DNA from: Yoonia sp.
GTDB lineage: Bacteria; Pseudomonadota; Alphaproteobacteria; Rhodobacterales; Rhodobacteraceae
Length of the DNA stretch: 64,000 nt
Direction: 5' to 3'
Assembly (NCBI GenBank): GCA_029250945.1
Contig: JAQXEG010000044.1
Span: 1 to 64,000, forward strand
The position numbers were made by a program, and so were the translations under genes. A model generated the notes under the pieces. It was not told the DNA's origin. It saw nothing but the letters and a program-made list of their open reading frames with translations, and made no database searches. Shown piece after piece: positions 46,710 through 56,661 of the stretch (position 1 is its first letter; each line of letters starts with the position of its first letter).

Positions 46710-47309
46710 ATGAAACTGCTAATATCCCCCGCGTCCCCCTATGTGCGCAAGGTGCGCGTCCTTTTGCGCGAAGCCAAGCTTCTCGACACAGTCGAAGAAA
46801 TCACGATCTCCACCAATGCGCTCGCCTCTGATCCGACGGTCATTGCCGCAAATCCTGCAGGCAAAATTCCAACGCTGATCCGCGGCGATGGCCCTGCCAT
46901 CTTTGACAGCCGTGTCATCACGCGGTTCCTAGATGATCACGCGAACACCAGCTTGTACCCCAACACCCGTATTTGGGAGGTGCTGACCCTAGAGGCGATG
47001 GGCGACGCGATCATGGATTCCGCCGTTTCCATGGCCTACGAGGTGCGGCTGCGCCCGCAAGAAAAACAGTCCGCTGAGTGGAGCGACGCCCAATGGGCCA
47101 AGGTTGCCCGCACCGTTAGCACGATCAATGAACGATGGATCAGCCATCTGTCCGGTCCGCTTAATATGGGGCAAATTGGTGTGGCCTGCGCGCTTAGCTA
47201 TCTTGACCTACGCCATGATGCGCGCGGCTGGCGGCAAGGAAATGCACCACTTGCCGAATGGCACGCTGCATTTTCAACGCGTGACAGTATGGTCGCCACA
47301 ACAGCGTAG
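46710..47309 (+). CDS. Glutathione S-transferase family protein
   Basis: A 199-residue GST 22 bases after the preceding GST. The N-terminus SPASPYVRKVRVLLREA has a Ser in place of the active Cys, then NPAGKIPTLIRGDGPAIFDSRVI gives the cis-Pro and glutathione loops. It resembles E. coli YibF in layout. The two adjacent GSTs are not close copies of each other. The TAG stop is part of a palindromic repeat. Confidence 0.85.
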   Translation: MKLLISPASPYVRKVRVLLREAKLLDTVEEITISTNALASDPTVIAANPAGKIPTLIRGDGPAIFDSRVITRFLDDHANTSLYPNTRIWEVLTLEAMGDAIMDSAVSMAYEVRLRPQEKQSAEWSDAQWAKVARTVSTINERWISHLSGPLNMGQIGVACALSYLDLRHDARGWRQGNAPLAEWHAAFSTRDSMVATTA

Positions 47310-47327
47310 GATGGGTTTTAACCCATC
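47306..47327 (+). repeat. Short intergenic palindromic repeat, copy 2 (perfect)
   Basis: GTAGG followed by a perfect 8-bp inverted repeat GATGGGTT-TT-AACCCATC (47310-47327). The TAG at 47307-47309 is the stop codon of the GST gene. Confidence 0.75.
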
Positions 47328-47333
47328 ACTGGT

Positions 47334-47978
47334 TTAGAACCGAAAACTAACGCCGACATTGACCGCATTGGTAATAATGTTGGTCGACAGTGACCCGCCT
47401 GTGTCCAGATCAGCATCGTTTTGGGTGTAATTGCCCTTATACTCGCCAAACACAGACCACTGATCACTGATCGGATAGCTTGCCCCAGCAATCCATGTCG
47501 CCGCAGGGCCGGTGACCTGATAGCCGAATGTCTCGGACGCGCCGCTCACAACTTCAACATGCGGAATAGATAGGCCCACGCCACCCCCAACATAGGGGGT
47601 CAGCCCGGCAATCGCGTTTTCCCAGCGGCGGTAGGCGTTCACTGTCAATGTGTTCAGCCCGTCGGTGAACTCCAACTTGCTGTAGCCCGCCGGCAGCACG
47701 TCATCCTTCGGGTACACTTTGTTATGGGCAAAATCGAGACCGTAGCCAAACTCGGGCGATGCCCAGTAGGTCGCGCGCCAGCCATAGTATGGCGGCGCAT
47801 CAAATGATCGCCCTTCCCATGTCAGTGTATCCGTCCGATCAGGAATGACACTGTCACCGGACACCGCCACATCTGATTCCAACGCAGACTGCAGTCCGCC
47901 ATAAAAGCTCAGCTCAACCTCCGCCATGGCGGTTGCTGGCAGGGCAATGATTGCCAGGGCACTAAGAAATTGACGCAT
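47334..47978 (-). CDS. Outer-membrane beta-barrel protein
   Basis: A 214-residue protein with a signal peptide (FLSALAIIALPATAMA-EVE) and alternating aromatic/polar strands (ELSFYGGLQSALES, YYGWRATYWA, LTPYVGGGVGLSIPHVEV, VGVSFRF). It ends in Phe, as expected for BamA recognition. Size and pattern fit an eight-strand OmpA/OmpW-like barrel. The start ATG 47978 is preferred over an upstream TTG. Function unknown. Confidence 0.82.
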   Translation of the reverse strand: MRQFLSALAIIALPATAMAEVELSFYGGLQSALESDVAVSGDSVIPDRTDTLTWEGRSFDAPPYYGWRATYWASPEFGYGLDFAHNKVYPKDDVLPAGYSKLEFTDGLNTLTVNAYRRWENAIAGLTPYVGGGVGLSIPHVEVVSGASETFGYQVTGPAATWIAGASYPISDQWSVFGEYKGNYTQNDADLDTGGSLSTNIITNAVNVGVSFRF

Positions 47979-48383
47979 TTTGCAGTCCAATCACAGGGTG
48001 GGCGTTCGATGTCGATCTAGGACACTGCACATAGTGTGACAACCATCCGTAACGAAAAGGTTAATTCATATCGGTACTCTTGTCAGCCCCGCGCAAATCG
48101 CATCGGCCCAGATTGCCCGACCACCAGATCGCAAATCAGACTGATTTAGGGTGCTTCTCTGCACACAGGGCAGATTATCTGGCCAAAATCACCATTTTTA
48201 GCGGACGTTCATTGTCTATTGGTCCTTTTGGGCCATGTCTGGCATCTATATCGCACCTGCGCCTTATTGTCCGCTAGACGGATACGTTTTTGGGGGCTAA
48301 ACAGCGCGTGAATAGGTGTTGGGGAACCAACATCCGTCTTTTCGTGTGGGCAATCAGGCCCCAAACATCGGAGATGTAACCCC
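47979..48383. other. Intergenic region upstream of petABC
   Basis: About 400 bases between divergent genes. It should hold the promoter of the cytochrome bc1 operon and of the barrel gene, but I see no convincing -35/-10 pair. A 65-codon frame at 48080-48277 lacks a ribosome site and protein-like composition. No repeats or RNA structures were recognised. Confidence 0.5.
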
Positions 48384-48941
48384 GTGTCACAGACAGACGA
48401 CCATCAGGGCACACGCCGCGACTTTATCTACTATGCCACCGCTGGTGCGGGTGCAGTAGTTACAGGTGCGGCCGTTTGGCCCCTTATCAACCAAATGAAC
48501 CCATCGGCAGACGTGCTTGCGCTGGCCTCGATCCGCGTTGACATCAGCGCGGTTGACCCAGGCACACAGATCACTGTGCTGTGGCAAGGTAAGCCCGTCT
48601 TCATCCGTAACCGGACTGAAGAAGAGATCGCCGAAGCACGCGCAGTCGACATCGACAGCCTGCCGGATGCGGATGCAAACAACGAAAACCTTGGCGCTGT
48701 GCCAGCGACGGATGAAAACCGTTCGCTTGACGCAGACGGCAAATGGCTTGTGCAGATGGGTGTATGTACACACCTTGGCTGCGTGCCTTTGGGTGACGAA
48801 GGTGACTTTGGCGGCTGGTTCTGCCCATGCCACGGGTCACACTATGACACTGCTGGTCGTATCCGTAAGGGTCCGGCACCCCGCAACCTTCCTGTTCCCG
48901 TCGCGTCATTCGTCGACGAAACAACAATCCAACTCGGTTAA
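48384..48941 (+). CDS. petA: Cytochrome bc1 complex Rieske iron-sulfur subunit
   Basis: Carries the 2Fe-2S cluster that takes electrons from quinol to cytochrome c1. The 185 residues start at a GTG with GGAG upstream. [16 protein letters not shown] is a Tat-type anchor. Cluster ligands are C128 and H130 (CTHLGC) and C147 and H150 (CPCHGSHYD), with the C133-C149 disulfide. It is first in the petABC operon. Confidence 0.98.
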   Translation: MSQTDDHQGTRRDFIYYATAGAGAVVTGAAVWPLINQMNPSADVLALASIRVDISAVDPGTQITVLWQGKPVFIRNRTEEEIAEARAVDIDSLPDADANNENLGAVPATDENRSLDADGKWLVQMGVCTHLGCVPLGDEGDFGGWFCPCHGSHYDTAGRIRKGPAPRNLPVPVASFVDETTIQLG

Positions 48942-48953
48942 GGAGAGACACCC

Positions 48954-50291
48954 ATGGGCGGCATTCCCCACGACCACTACGAACCAAAGTCCAAGGCGAC
49001 CAAAGCGATCAACTCGCGTCTGCCAATCATTGGTTTGTTGCATGACACATTGATGATCCCCACACCCAAGAACCTGAACTGGATGTGGATCTGGGGCATC
49101 GTTTTGACATTCACACTGGCATTGCAGATCATCACAGGCATCGTGCTTGTGATGCACTACGTGCCGCACGTCGACATGGCGTTCGACTCGGTTGAGCACA
49201 TCATGCGTGACGTGAACGGCGGCCACATGATCCGCTATTTCCACATGAACGGCGCATCGCTGTTCTTTGTAGCTGTGTATGCGCACATCTTCCGGGGCCT
49301 CTACTATGGGTCCTATAAGGCGCCACGCGAAATCACGTGGATCATCGGCATGTTAATCTACATCCTGATGATGGGCGCGGGCTTTATGGGCTACGTTCTG
49401 CCATGGGGTCAGATGTCGTTCCACGGGACTGCCGTGATCACCGGCCTGTTTGGCGCGATCCCGTTTGTGGGTGAAAGCCTTCAAACACTGCTGCTTGGTG
49501 CTGGTGCCGTTGGCCAACCTGCACTGAACCGCTTCTTCTCGCTGCACTATCTGCTGCCGTTCATCATTGCCGGTCTTGTGATCGTCCACATCTGGGCGTT
49601 CCACACCACAGGCAACAACAACCCAACAGGGGTTGAGGTGCGCCGCACATCCAAAGAAGACGCAGCCAAAGACACGCTGCCATTCTGGCCATACTTCGTG
49701 ATCAAGGATCTGTTTGCATTGGCGATCATCCTGGCCGTGTTCATGGCGGTTGTTGGTTTCATGCCGAACTATCTGGGCCACCCAGACAACTACATCCCGG
49801 CGAACGCGCTGGCGACACCTGCGCACATTGTGCCCGAATGGTATTTCTTGCCATTCTACGCAATCTTGCGTGCGTTCACAGCAGACGTCTGGATCGTGCA
49901 GATCGTCAACTTCCTTAGCTTTGGCATCATTGATGCGAAATTCTTTGGTGTGCTTGCGATGTTCGGTGCGATCGTTGTGATGGGCCTTGCGCCGTGGTTG
50001 GACACATCATCTGTCCGCTCTGGCCGCTACCGCCCAATGTTCAAATGGTGGTTCGCGCTGCTGGTCATCGACTTCATCGTTCTGATGTGGGTCGGCGCCC
50101 GTCCGGCGGAATATCCATACGATCTGATCTCATTGCTCGGGGCGACCTACTGGTTCGCGTACTTCCTGATCATCCTGCCTGTTCTGGGCGTGATCGAGAA
50201 ACCGCTGCCGCAGCCTGCGACAATCGAAGATGACTTCAATGCCCACTACGGCCCAAAAGATGGCGGCTCTGCCACCACTCCGGCTGAGTGA
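48954..50291 (+). CDS. petB: Cytochrome b of the bc1 complex
   Basis: Integral-membrane subunit with both b haems and the two quinone sites. The 445 residues include [16 protein letters not shown], the paired axial His residues in [19 protein letters not shown] and [20 protein letters not shown], and the Qo-site [18 protein letters not shown] precedes the ATG. It lies 12 bases after petA. The bacterial C-terminal extension is present. Confidence 0.98.
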   Translation: MGGIPHDHYEPKSKATKAINSRLPIIGLLHDTLMIPTPKNLNWMWIWGIVLTFTLALQIITGIVLVMHYVPHVDMAFDSVEHIMRDVNGGHMIRYFHMNGASLFFVAVYAHIFRGLYYGSYKAPREITWIIGMLIYILMMGAGFMGYVLPWGQMSFHGTAVITGLFGAIPFVGESLQTLLLGAGAVGQPALNRFFSLHYLLPFIIAGLVIVHIWAFHTTGNNNPTGVEVRRTSKEDAAKDTLPFWPYFVIKDLFALAIILAVFMAVVGFMPNYLGHPDNYIPANALATPAHIVPEWYFLPFYAILRAFTADVWIVQIVNFLSFGIIDAKFFGVLAMFGAIVVMGLAPWLDTSSVRSGRYRPMFKWWFALLVIDFIVLMWVGARPAEYPYDLISLLGATYWFAYFLIILPVLGVIEKPLPQPATIEDDFNAHYGPKDGGSATTPAE

Positions 50292-50307
50292 GAAAGGACA
50301 AAAACTG

Positions 50308-51150
50308 ATGTTCCGTAAACTCACCCTCGCTGCTGTTCTGGCGGTTTCCGCCAGCACCGCGTTCGCCGCGTCAGAGGCCCATGTCGAAGACTATGACTTC
50401 TCGTTCGAGGGGCCCTTTGGGTCCTTCGATCAGAACCAGCTTCAACGCGGTCTGAAAATCTACACCGAGATTTGCTCTGCTTGTCACGGTTTGGAATTGG
50501 TTGCGTTCCGCACTCTGTCCGACGAAGGTGGCCCCATGCTGCCAGAGGACCAGATGCGCGCCTACGCTGAGCAATACGAAGTGTTCGATCAGGCCCTGTT
50601 TGACGGCGAAGGCGATTTCCGCACAGCCGTGCCTGCCGACCGTTTTCCGGGCTCATCCTTGTCCGGCGCACCTGACTTGTCCCTGATGGCAAAGGCACGC
50701 GCCGGTTTCCACGGCCCCTACGGCACCGGCCTAAACCAGTTGTTCAAAGGTATGGGTGGCGCTGAATATATCGCGTCCCTGATGACCGGTTATGAAGATC
50801 CACCAGAATGTGCGCCCGACGATATGGACGGCTCCTACAACTCTGCATTTGCAGCCGGCGGTTACCCCGAAGAGTGCAAATATGAGGATGGTTCGCACAA
50901 GTATCCTGGATCATGGATTGCCATGGGTCAGCCACTTTGGGGTGAAGACGTCGACTTTGACGACGGTCACGCCAACGATCTGGAAAGCGAAGCGATGGAT
51001 GTCGCGGCCTTCCTGATGTGGACAGCTGAACCTAAGATGATGGCCCGCAAACAGGCTGGCCTGACCGGCGTTCTATTCTTGGTCGTTTTGTCTGTCTTGC
51101 TGTACCTGACAAACAAGCGTCTCTGGGCGCCACACAAGAAAAAAGACTAA
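50308..51150 (+). CDS. petC: Cytochrome c1 of the bc1 complex
   Basis: Membrane-anchored c-type cytochrome that hands electrons to soluble cytochrome c. The 280 residues start at ATG 50308 after AAAGGA. The signal peptide is cleaved near FAA-SEA. The haem site is CSACH (56-60) with the axial Met probably in a Met-Ala context near [13 protein letters not shown] or further along. The C-terminal anchor is [16 protein letters not shown]. Two extra Cys ([16 protein letters not shown]) probably form the disulfide seen in Rhodobacter c1. Confidence 0.97.
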   Translation: MFRKLTLAAVLAVSASTAFAASEAHVEDYDFSFEGPFGSFDQNQLQRGLKIYTEICSACHGLELVAFRTLSDEGGPMLPEDQMRAYAEQYEVFDQALFDGEGDFRTAVPADRFPGSSLSGAPDLSLMAKARAGFHGPYGTGLNQLFKGMGGAEYIASLMTGYEDPPECAPDDMDGSYNSAFAAGGYPEECKYEDGSHKYPGSWIAMGQPLWGEDVDFDDGHANDLESEAMDVAAFLMWTAEPKMMARKQAGLTGVLFLVVLSVLLYLTNKRLWAPHKKKD

Positions 51151-51172
51151 GCCTCTCGGCTGTCAATTTAGC

Positions 51173-51206
51173 AAAAAGGCCCGCCTATATCAGGTGGGCC
51201 TTTTTT
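51173..51206. terminator. Bidirectional terminator between petC and thiQ
   Basis: AAAAAGGCCCGCCT pairs with AGGTGGGCCTTTTT (one G-U) around a 5-base loop, followed by a T-run on the plus strand. The A-run on the 5' side gives a T-run on the minus strand too, so it can end both convergent operons. Confidence 0.9.
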
Positions 51207-51219
51207 CATGCGCAACGTC

Positions 51220-51241
51220 GTAGGATGAGTTTTAACCCATC
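51220..51241 (+). repeat. Short intergenic palindromic repeat, copy 3
   Basis: GTAGG plus GATGAGTT-TT-AACCCATC, one mismatch from the perfect palindrome. On the minus strand its ATG GGT TAA gives the last two residues and the stop codon of thiQ. Confidence 0.7.
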
Positions 51242-51918
51242 TGCCCCATATAGGCGCGCAAACCCGCGGGGGGATCGGCGAAAATTTCGGCCGTCGGGCG
51301 CGGCACATTAACCCGCCCATCCGCGACCCACGCGACATGATCCGCCACGCGCCTTGCGTCATCAGGATCATGGGTTATCATCAAAACCGTCGCGCCCATC
51401 TGTTCCACTAAAACCGTGCGCATCAGATCGAGCATCTCGTCCTTCAGCCCTGGCCCAAGCGCTGCAAATGGTTCATCCAGCAACACAATCTGACGCTCCG
51501 CCAACAACAAACGCGCCAATGCCGCACGGCTTTGTTGACCGCCAGATAGGGCGGCAGGTTTACGCCCCTCCATCCCCGACAGACCAACACACGCAAGCAC
51601 ATCTGCCACCACACTGGCATCGCCTAATTTTGGCAGGCCAAGTGCTACATTGTCGCCAATGCTCAGATGCGGGAACAAGTTATTGTCCTGAAACAACATG
51701 CTAACCGGGCGTTTTCCCGGTGCGGCATCGGTAAAGGGATCGCCGTGGGCCACGTCGCCCGATGCGACCGCAACAAACCCTGCAATCGCCAAAAGTAGCG
51801 TGGATTTCCCCGCTCCCGATGCGCCAATTATGGCTGTCACCCCGGCCTTTGGAAATGCGACGTCCGCCGCCAATACAAAATCACCCTGCGAAATTCGCAG
51901 GTCTTTACAGGTCAGCAT
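51232..51918 (-). CDS. thiQ: Thiamine ABC transporter ATP-binding protein
   Basis: A 228-residue ATPase energising thiamine or TPP import. Walker A is IIGASGAGKSTLLLAIAGF, the Q-loop is MLFQDNNLFPHLSIGDNVAL, the signature is LSGGQQSRAALARLLL, and Walker B is QIVLLDEPFAALGP with H-loop MITHDPDDA. The ATG at 51918 lies inside the end of thiP after GGAGGG, so it is coupled. The final codons are supplied by a palindromic repeat. Confidence 0.93.
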   Translation of the reverse strand: MLTCKDLRISQGDFVLAADVAFPKAGVTAIIGASGAGKSTLLLAIAGFVAVASGDVAHGDPFTDAAPGKRPVSMLFQDNNLFPHLSIGDNVALGLPKLGDASVVADVLACVGLSGMEGRKPAALSGGQQSRAALARLLLAERQIVLLDEPFAALGPGLKDEMLDLMRTVLVEQMGATVLMITHDPDDARRVADHVAWVADGRVNVPRPTAEIFADPPAGLRAYMGQMG

Positions 51919-53431
51919 CAATGCGCCCTCCTCGGTCACAAATCCAAAACAGGGCAAAGCTAAGCGCAAGCAGGATCAACGCCGCACCTGACGCGGCCTC
52001 CATCCGGTAGGCGCCCATCAGACGGTACATCGCAAGCGGCAGCGTCTCTTGCGCATCGCCAGCAAACAACGCGATGACGCCAAGGTCCCCCATGGATAGC
52101 GCGGCCGCAAGACCCGCCGCGAACCCCAGCGGCCTGCGTAAACGAGGCAGAACAATCCGCGTCGTCCAAACCCACATCGATAGATCAAGCGATGCGCCCA
52201 GCCGTCCGAAATCCGCAGTAATCCGGTCAACCGCTGGCGCAACCGACCGCAGCGCAAACGGCAGCGCCAGAACCGCATTCACAAACGCCGTGACCACCAG
52301 CGCCAGTTTGGCCGGATTCGCAAATGGATAGATCAGCAGAAACAATCCCGTACCAACCACAAGCGATGACGCCGCCAATGGCAGGACGCCAACCAACCCG
52401 ACACCCCAACCACCACGCAGCGCAAGCGAAAGCGTCAGCGCGATGCACAAACCAGCCGAAATCAACGCGACAATCACCGACCGCAGCGCCGCCCGCCAGA
52501 TATCAGCGGGCAAATCAAACAACCCCGGCAGTCCGCGCAGCACAACCATCACCATCGGTAACATCAAAAAGAAAGCGCATATGGTGATAATCAGGTAGTC
52601 GACCGCTGGGCTCCCGTCCCACCGCTGCACATGGCGGTCCAAACCTGCGCCTAAGCCATCCACGACGCTTATGCGCCAGACGAGGGCTGCCGCAATTAGG
52701 CACAATCCAAATTGGATCATCGCCAGCATCGCCGCACGCCCAAGGTCAAAATCGAAACGCAGCGCTTGGTATATCGCCAATTCGACAGTTGTCGCCCTTG
52801 GACCACCGCCAAGGGTCAGCGCCACGGCAAAGCTGGTCAGGCAAATCAGAAAAACAACCAAAAATGCTGATGGCAAGACACTGCGCAACATTGGCCATTC
52901 CAACAGGCGACCGATTGGTGCGTTCAGGCTCGCGGCAAGGCGGAACCGCTCTGACGGGATCGACACCCAGCCCTGAAGAATCAATCGCGTGACCAAGGGC
53001 AAATTGAAAAACACGTGGGCCAGCACGACCCCGTGAAACCCATAGATTGACACCGCAGGCAAGCCCAAGGCATCCAGTACGCCATTCAGCACCCCGTTGC
53101 GGCCAAAGACGGCCAATAGGCCGAGTACGGCCACAATGACGGGCAGCAGAAACGGTGCGCCCAGTAGGGTCACCAATAATCCGCGCCCGCAAAATTGTCG
53201 GCGCGCCAATGCCCGCGCGACGGGGATGGCCAATAGGCAGCTTAGCGTCGCGGACACAAGCGCCTGTGCCACTGTAAACTGGATTGCAGCCCAATCGGCA
53301 GGGCCCAAGCCACGGGCAAAATCCGCCCGCCACGCCACAGCAGCCAATGTGCCGAGCGTCAAAAAGACAACAAGCCCGACAGCGATTGCGCCGGGCTTGG
53401 TCGGGTTTATTGCGACAGCGCGTTGCGCCAT
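51905..53431 (-). CDS. thiP: Thiamine ABC transporter permease
   Basis: A 508-residue fused permease with about twelve helices in two halves, as in ThiP. Each half has an EAA-like loop: RFRLAASLNAPIGRLLEWP in the first and ASLDLSMWVWTTRIVLPRLR in the second. It overlaps thiB by 25 bases and thiQ by 14, consistent with one polycistron under the TPP riboswitch. Confidence 0.93.
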   Translation of the reverse strand: MAQRAVAINPTKPGAIAVGLVVFLTLGTLAAVAWRADFARGLGPADWAAIQFTVAQALVSATLSCLLAIPVARALARRQFCGRGLLVTLLGAPFLLPVIVAVLGLLAVFGRNGVLNGVLDALGLPAVSIYGFHGVVLAHVFFNLPLVTRLILQGWVSIPSERFRLAASLNAPIGRLLEWPMLRSVLPSAFLVVFLICLTSFAVALTLGGGPRATTVELAIYQALRFDFDLGRAAMLAMIQFGLCLIAAALVWRISVVDGLGAGLDRHVQRWDGSPAVDYLIITICAFFLMLPMVMVVLRGLPGLFDLPADIWRAALRSVIVALISAGLCIALTLSLALRGGWGVGLVGVLPLAASSLVVGTGLFLLIYPFANPAKLALVVTAFVNAVLALPFALRSVAPAVDRITADFGRLGASLDLSMWVWTTRIVLPRLRRPLGFAAGLAAALSMGDLGVIALFAGDAQETLPLAMYRLMGAYRMEAASGAALILLALSFALFWICDRGGRIDADL

Positions 53432-54393
53432 TCATCCAGCGCCGCAGCACGTGTTTCTAGCGCCTCTGACGGAGACAACAGCAATGATTTCGCTGGTGTC
53501 ACAAGCGTTTCAAACCCGTCGGGCAATCCGCCCTCTGGTGTGGCAGCCGGATACATCCAATTGGTCGTAGGGATAATCGTCTGGAACGCGTTGGACACCA
53601 TGAATGCCATGAACTGATCTGCCAGATCGGGCACATCGGTGGATGCGACTTTGCCCGCAACCTCGACCTGCATGTAGTGGCCTTCATCGAATGCCCACGC
53701 CACTTTGGTCACGTCTTCCTCTGCAATCAGGTGATAGGCGGGGGACGTGGTATAGGACAATGCGGCGTCCGCCTCACCTTCCAAAAACAGGCCGTATGCC
53801 TCTGACCAGCCGGGCGTGACTGTGACGATATTATCAGCCAAATCGGCCCAGATCGCTGGTGCCTCATCGCCGTAGGCCGCCTTGACCCACATCAACAGGC
53901 CAAGGCCCGGTGTCGATGAACGGGGATCTTGGATCACGACCTTGATGTCGCTATCGGCAAGGGCGCGGAACGACGTTGGTGCATCGGCACCTACATTTCC
54001 GACGAAGGCCAAATAGCCCCAGTCGAACGGCAAGAATTCCGCATCGTCCCAAGCGATAGGCAGCGTCAGATCGGCTGTCACACCATGCGTCGCGAACAGG
54101 CCGGTTTCACGTGCGGCGGCTGTCAGATTGGTATCCAGCCCCAACACGATATCCGCGTCGGTGCGCGGCCCTTCAAGCTGTAGGCGCGCCAACAACGCGG
54201 CCCCGTCGCCCGCACCCAAAAATTGCAGATCACAGGCACAAGTTTCTTCAAACGCCGCCTCGACCGCGGGACCGGGGCCCCAATCGGATGTAAAGCTGTC
54301 GTATGTCATCACTGTCAAAACGGGGGTCTCTGCCGCGGCGATTGTCGCCATGCAAAGTCCCGCAACAGTCGTCAGAATGATCGGTTTGGTCAT
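53407..54393 (-). CDS. thiB: Thiamine ABC transporter substrate-binding protein
   Basis: A 328-residue periplasmic binding protein. The signal peptide ends ATIAAA-ETP; PVLTVMTYDSFTSDWGPGP and QDPRSSTPGLGLLMWVKAAYG are ThiB-type signatures. The ATG at 54393 (second of two tandem ATGs) follows GGAGGAT. The frame extends to 54480 through the riboswitch and is rejected there. Confidence 0.95.
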   Translation of the reverse strand: MTKPIILTTVAGLCMATIAAAETPVLTVMTYDSFTSDWGPGPAVEAAFEETCACDLQFLGAGDGAALLARLQLEGPRTDADIVLGLDTNLTAAARETGLFATHGVTADLTLPIAWDDAEFLPFDWGYLAFVGNVGADAPTSFRALADSDIKVVIQDPRSSTPGLGLLMWVKAAYGDEAPAIWADLADNIVTVTPGWSEAYGLFLEGEADAALSYTTSPAYHLIAEEDVTKVAWAFDEGHYMQVEVAGKVASTDVPDLADQFMAFMVSNAFQTIIPTTNWMYPAATPEGGLPDGFETLVTPAKSLLLSPSEALETRAAALDEWRNALSQ

Positions 54394-54443
54394 CATATCC
54401 TCCAAATGTGACGGGCGGATATGGGGGGCAGCATGATTGCTAG

Positions 54444-54524
54444 ACCTTCCCTCCGCCGGTCTTAACCGGTTCAGGTTCAACGGGTCCGCATATGCATCTC
54501 AGCCCTTGTCAGGCCCCCCGAGGT
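54444..54524 (-). promoter_or_regulatory. TPP riboswitch (THI element) controlling thiBPQ
   Basis: On the minus strand the 81-base element shows P1 arms ACCT / AGGT, GGGCTGAGATG (the pyrimidine-sensor CUGAGA) and ACCCGTTGAACCTGAACC (pyrophosphate-sensor arm), then GGCGGAGGGAAG. These are the conserved blocks of the TPP aptamer. It ends 51 bases before the thiB ATG, so it probably represses thiBPQ when TPP is abundant. Confidence 0.93.
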
Positions 54525-54563
54525 GAGGCTTAGGTAGCGTGACCGCATGGAAAAGGCAACAAC

Positions 54564-55427
54564 ATGAACGACCAACTCAAGGGGATATTGATCACAACGC
54601 TTGGTGTGCTGCTTGTGACACCTGACAGTTTGTTCGTGCGGCTGATCGGTGGCGACCCCTATATCACCGCGTTCTGGCGGGGGCTTTTGTCTGGTGGGGC
54701 GGTCCTGATTTATGTGCTTTTGTTCCAAGGCAAGGGTGCAATTATGGCCGTGTTGCGCACGGGCTGGGTCGGCACGGGCTATATGGTTTTGATCGGGTCA
54801 ACCACGCTGGCCTTTGTGCTGGCGATTGAAAATACATCCGTGGCAAATGCTGTTTTCATCTTTGCCGCGATGCCCGTGTTCGCCATGATTTTCGGATGGA
54901 TGATCTTGGGCGAACGGGTCAGCCCGCGCATGATTTGGACAATGCTCGCCGTGGGTGTTGGTGTTGGCATCATCGCCTATGGATCGGGGTCATCACAGAT
55001 CGCCCATTGGGTCGGAGATCTCTTCGCGCTTTATGTCGCGGCGGCCTATGCGCTGGCGCTGACGTTAGTGCGGCAGGTCAAAGGCATCTCAATGATCCCT
55101 GCGATCCCCATTGCCTATATCGGATCGGCGTTGATCATCTGGTTGTTCACCGATCCAATCGCAACATTCGGCCAAAGCCCCACCCTGTTCGTCGGCCACG
55201 GATTGTTCGTAGCGACGGCCACGTGTTTCCTAACCCTCGGCCCGCGCCTGATCAGCGCGTCAGAGGTATCGTTGCTGGTGCTTTTGGAATCCGTGCTTGC
55301 GCCAATATTGGCCTGGGCCATCATCGGGGAACATCCCGGTGTTTGGGCCTTGGCGGGTGGTATTGTCGTGATTGGCGCCTTGTTAGTGTCTAATCTGATT
55401 GCGTTACGCCGACGCCGAGCCGCATAA
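54564..55427 (+). CDS. DMT family transporter (EamA)
   Basis: A 287-residue inner-membrane protein with ten predicted helices in two EamA repeats (LLVTPDSLFVRLIGGDPYITAFW, LAFVLAIENTSVANAVFIFAAMP; second repeat ending AIIGEHPGVWALAGGIVVIGAL). It is probably a metabolite exporter of unknown substrate. It is divergent from thiB, so promoters lie in 54525-54563. It overlaps the convergent amidohydrolase by 24 bases. Confidence 0.9.
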   Translation: MNDQLKGILITTLGVLLVTPDSLFVRLIGGDPYITAFWRGLLSGGAVLIYVLLFQGKGAIMAVLRTGWVGTGYMVLIGSTTLAFVLAIENTSVANAVFIFAAMPVFAMIFGWMILGERVSPRMIWTMLAVGVGVGIIAYGSGSSQIAHWVGDLFALYVAAAYALALTLVRQVKGISMIPAIPIAYIGSALIIWLFTDPIATFGQSPTLFVGHGLFVATATCFLTLGPRLISASEVSLLVLLESVLAPILAWAIIGEHPGVWALAGGIVVIGALLVSNLIALRRRRAA

Positions 55428-56561
55428 ATCTCGCGCAATTTGATTAAAGATTGCCACTCCTACGGGGATCAGATCATCGGGAAAATCATAATCAGGATTG
55501 TGCAGTGCGGCATAATGTACACCCGGCCCAAGGCACAGCATCGCGGCCTTTGCCCCCCAGCCAAAGACACCAAAATCCTCTGACGCACGCATCGGCAGGT
55601 CATCTTCTGAATGGGTGACGCCGATTGCATCCATTGCAGCGCGGGCAACAGCCGTGGCCTCTGCATCATTGATCGACGCGGCAAAAATATCGTGGTCGGC
55701 AAACTTAACGGCTAGCCCGTGTTTGTCCGCAATGTCCCGTGCCAAGGTGGTGGCATCGCGCACCATCCCCGCCATCGGGTCATCATAAGCGGCGCGCAGG
55801 GTGGCATAGATCACCGCATCCGCAGGTGCGATGCCAAACGTCGCCTCACCCATCTGGGCATGGGTGACTGTGACCAATCGAAAATCATCGTTCAGCGGTC
55901 CACCCGTCCCTAACGCCATCAGTGCGGGAATCACCTCAGCCATGGCTAGCGCAGGGGATATACCTGCCTCCGGCTCGGCGGCGTGGGCAGTTTTGCCTGT
56001 CAGCGTGATCGACACCCCTTGCGATGCGCAGTTGATCAGACCCACGCGCGTCGACACATGCCCAAACGGGCGGCCCGGTTCGTTATGAATGGCAAAGGCC
56101 CAATCGGGCGCAATTTGCGCAAATGCCGGATCAGCAACCACAGCGCGTGCGCCGCTGCCATCCTCTTCCGCGGGTTGGAACATCAAAACAATCCGCCCCT
56201 TTGCGACGGGATGGCGTGCGATCAATCGCCCTAGGCCAAGCAGCATCGTCATGTGACCATCATGGCCGCACAGGTGCCCCTTGCCGTCGACGGTGGATCG
56301 CCAGTCAGCGTCAGAAATCTCATGTATCGGCAGCGCGTCCAGCTCTGCCCGAAACAGAACCGTAGGACCCACCACACCGCTATCGAACACAGCCGCAACA
56401 CCGTGGCCACCAAGCCTCGTGACGATTTGCGTGGGCTCCAACGCAACAAGTGCTGCGCGGATCGTTTCAGCTGTCTGCGCCTCCTCACCCGAAATTTTGG
56501 GATGGCGATGCAGGTCGCGGCGAAATGCCGTCAGCTCAATCAGGTCATGGTTCGTTAACAT
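55404..56561 (-). CDS. M20-family amidohydrolase
   Basis: A 385-residue metallo-hydrolase of the aminoacylase/carboxypeptidase type (hippurate hydrolase, IAA-amino acid hydrolase). FRRDLHRHPKISGEEAQTAE is the N-terminal signature, GHLCGHDGHMTMLLGLGRL holds the metal-binding Cys and His residues, and FQPAEEDGSGARAVV holds the catalytic Glu. C-terminal MRASEDFGVFG completes the metal site. The ATG at 56561 begins similarity; the frame continues upstream across aroC but that part is noise. Confidence 0.92.
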   Translation of the reverse strand: MLTNHDLIELTAFRRDLHRHPKISGEEAQTAETIRAALVALEPTQIVTRLGGHGVAAVFDSGVVGPTVLFRAELDALPIHEISDADWRSTVDGKGHLCGHDGHMTMLLGLGRLIARHPVAKGRIVLMFQPAEEDGSGARAVVADPAFAQIAPDWAFAIHNEPGRPFGHVSTRVGLINCASQGVSITLTGKTAHAAEPEAGISPALAMAEVIPALMALGTGGPLNDDFRLVTVTHAQMGEATFGIAPADAVIYATLRAAYDDPMAGMVRDATTLARDIADKHGLAVKFADHDIFAASINDAEATAVARAAMDAIGVTHSEDDLPMRASEDFGVFGWGAKAAMLCLGPGVHYAALHNPDYDFPDDLIPVGVAIFNQIARDLCGSASA

Positions 56562-56661
56562 AGGCGCAGTTGAGCCACATCCGCGCAGGCTGTCAATCAC
56601 GCGGGGGCTTTCCCCGCCGCCGCGTTTGCAATATCGGTGACCCAAGCAAGGAGCAGCGCGC

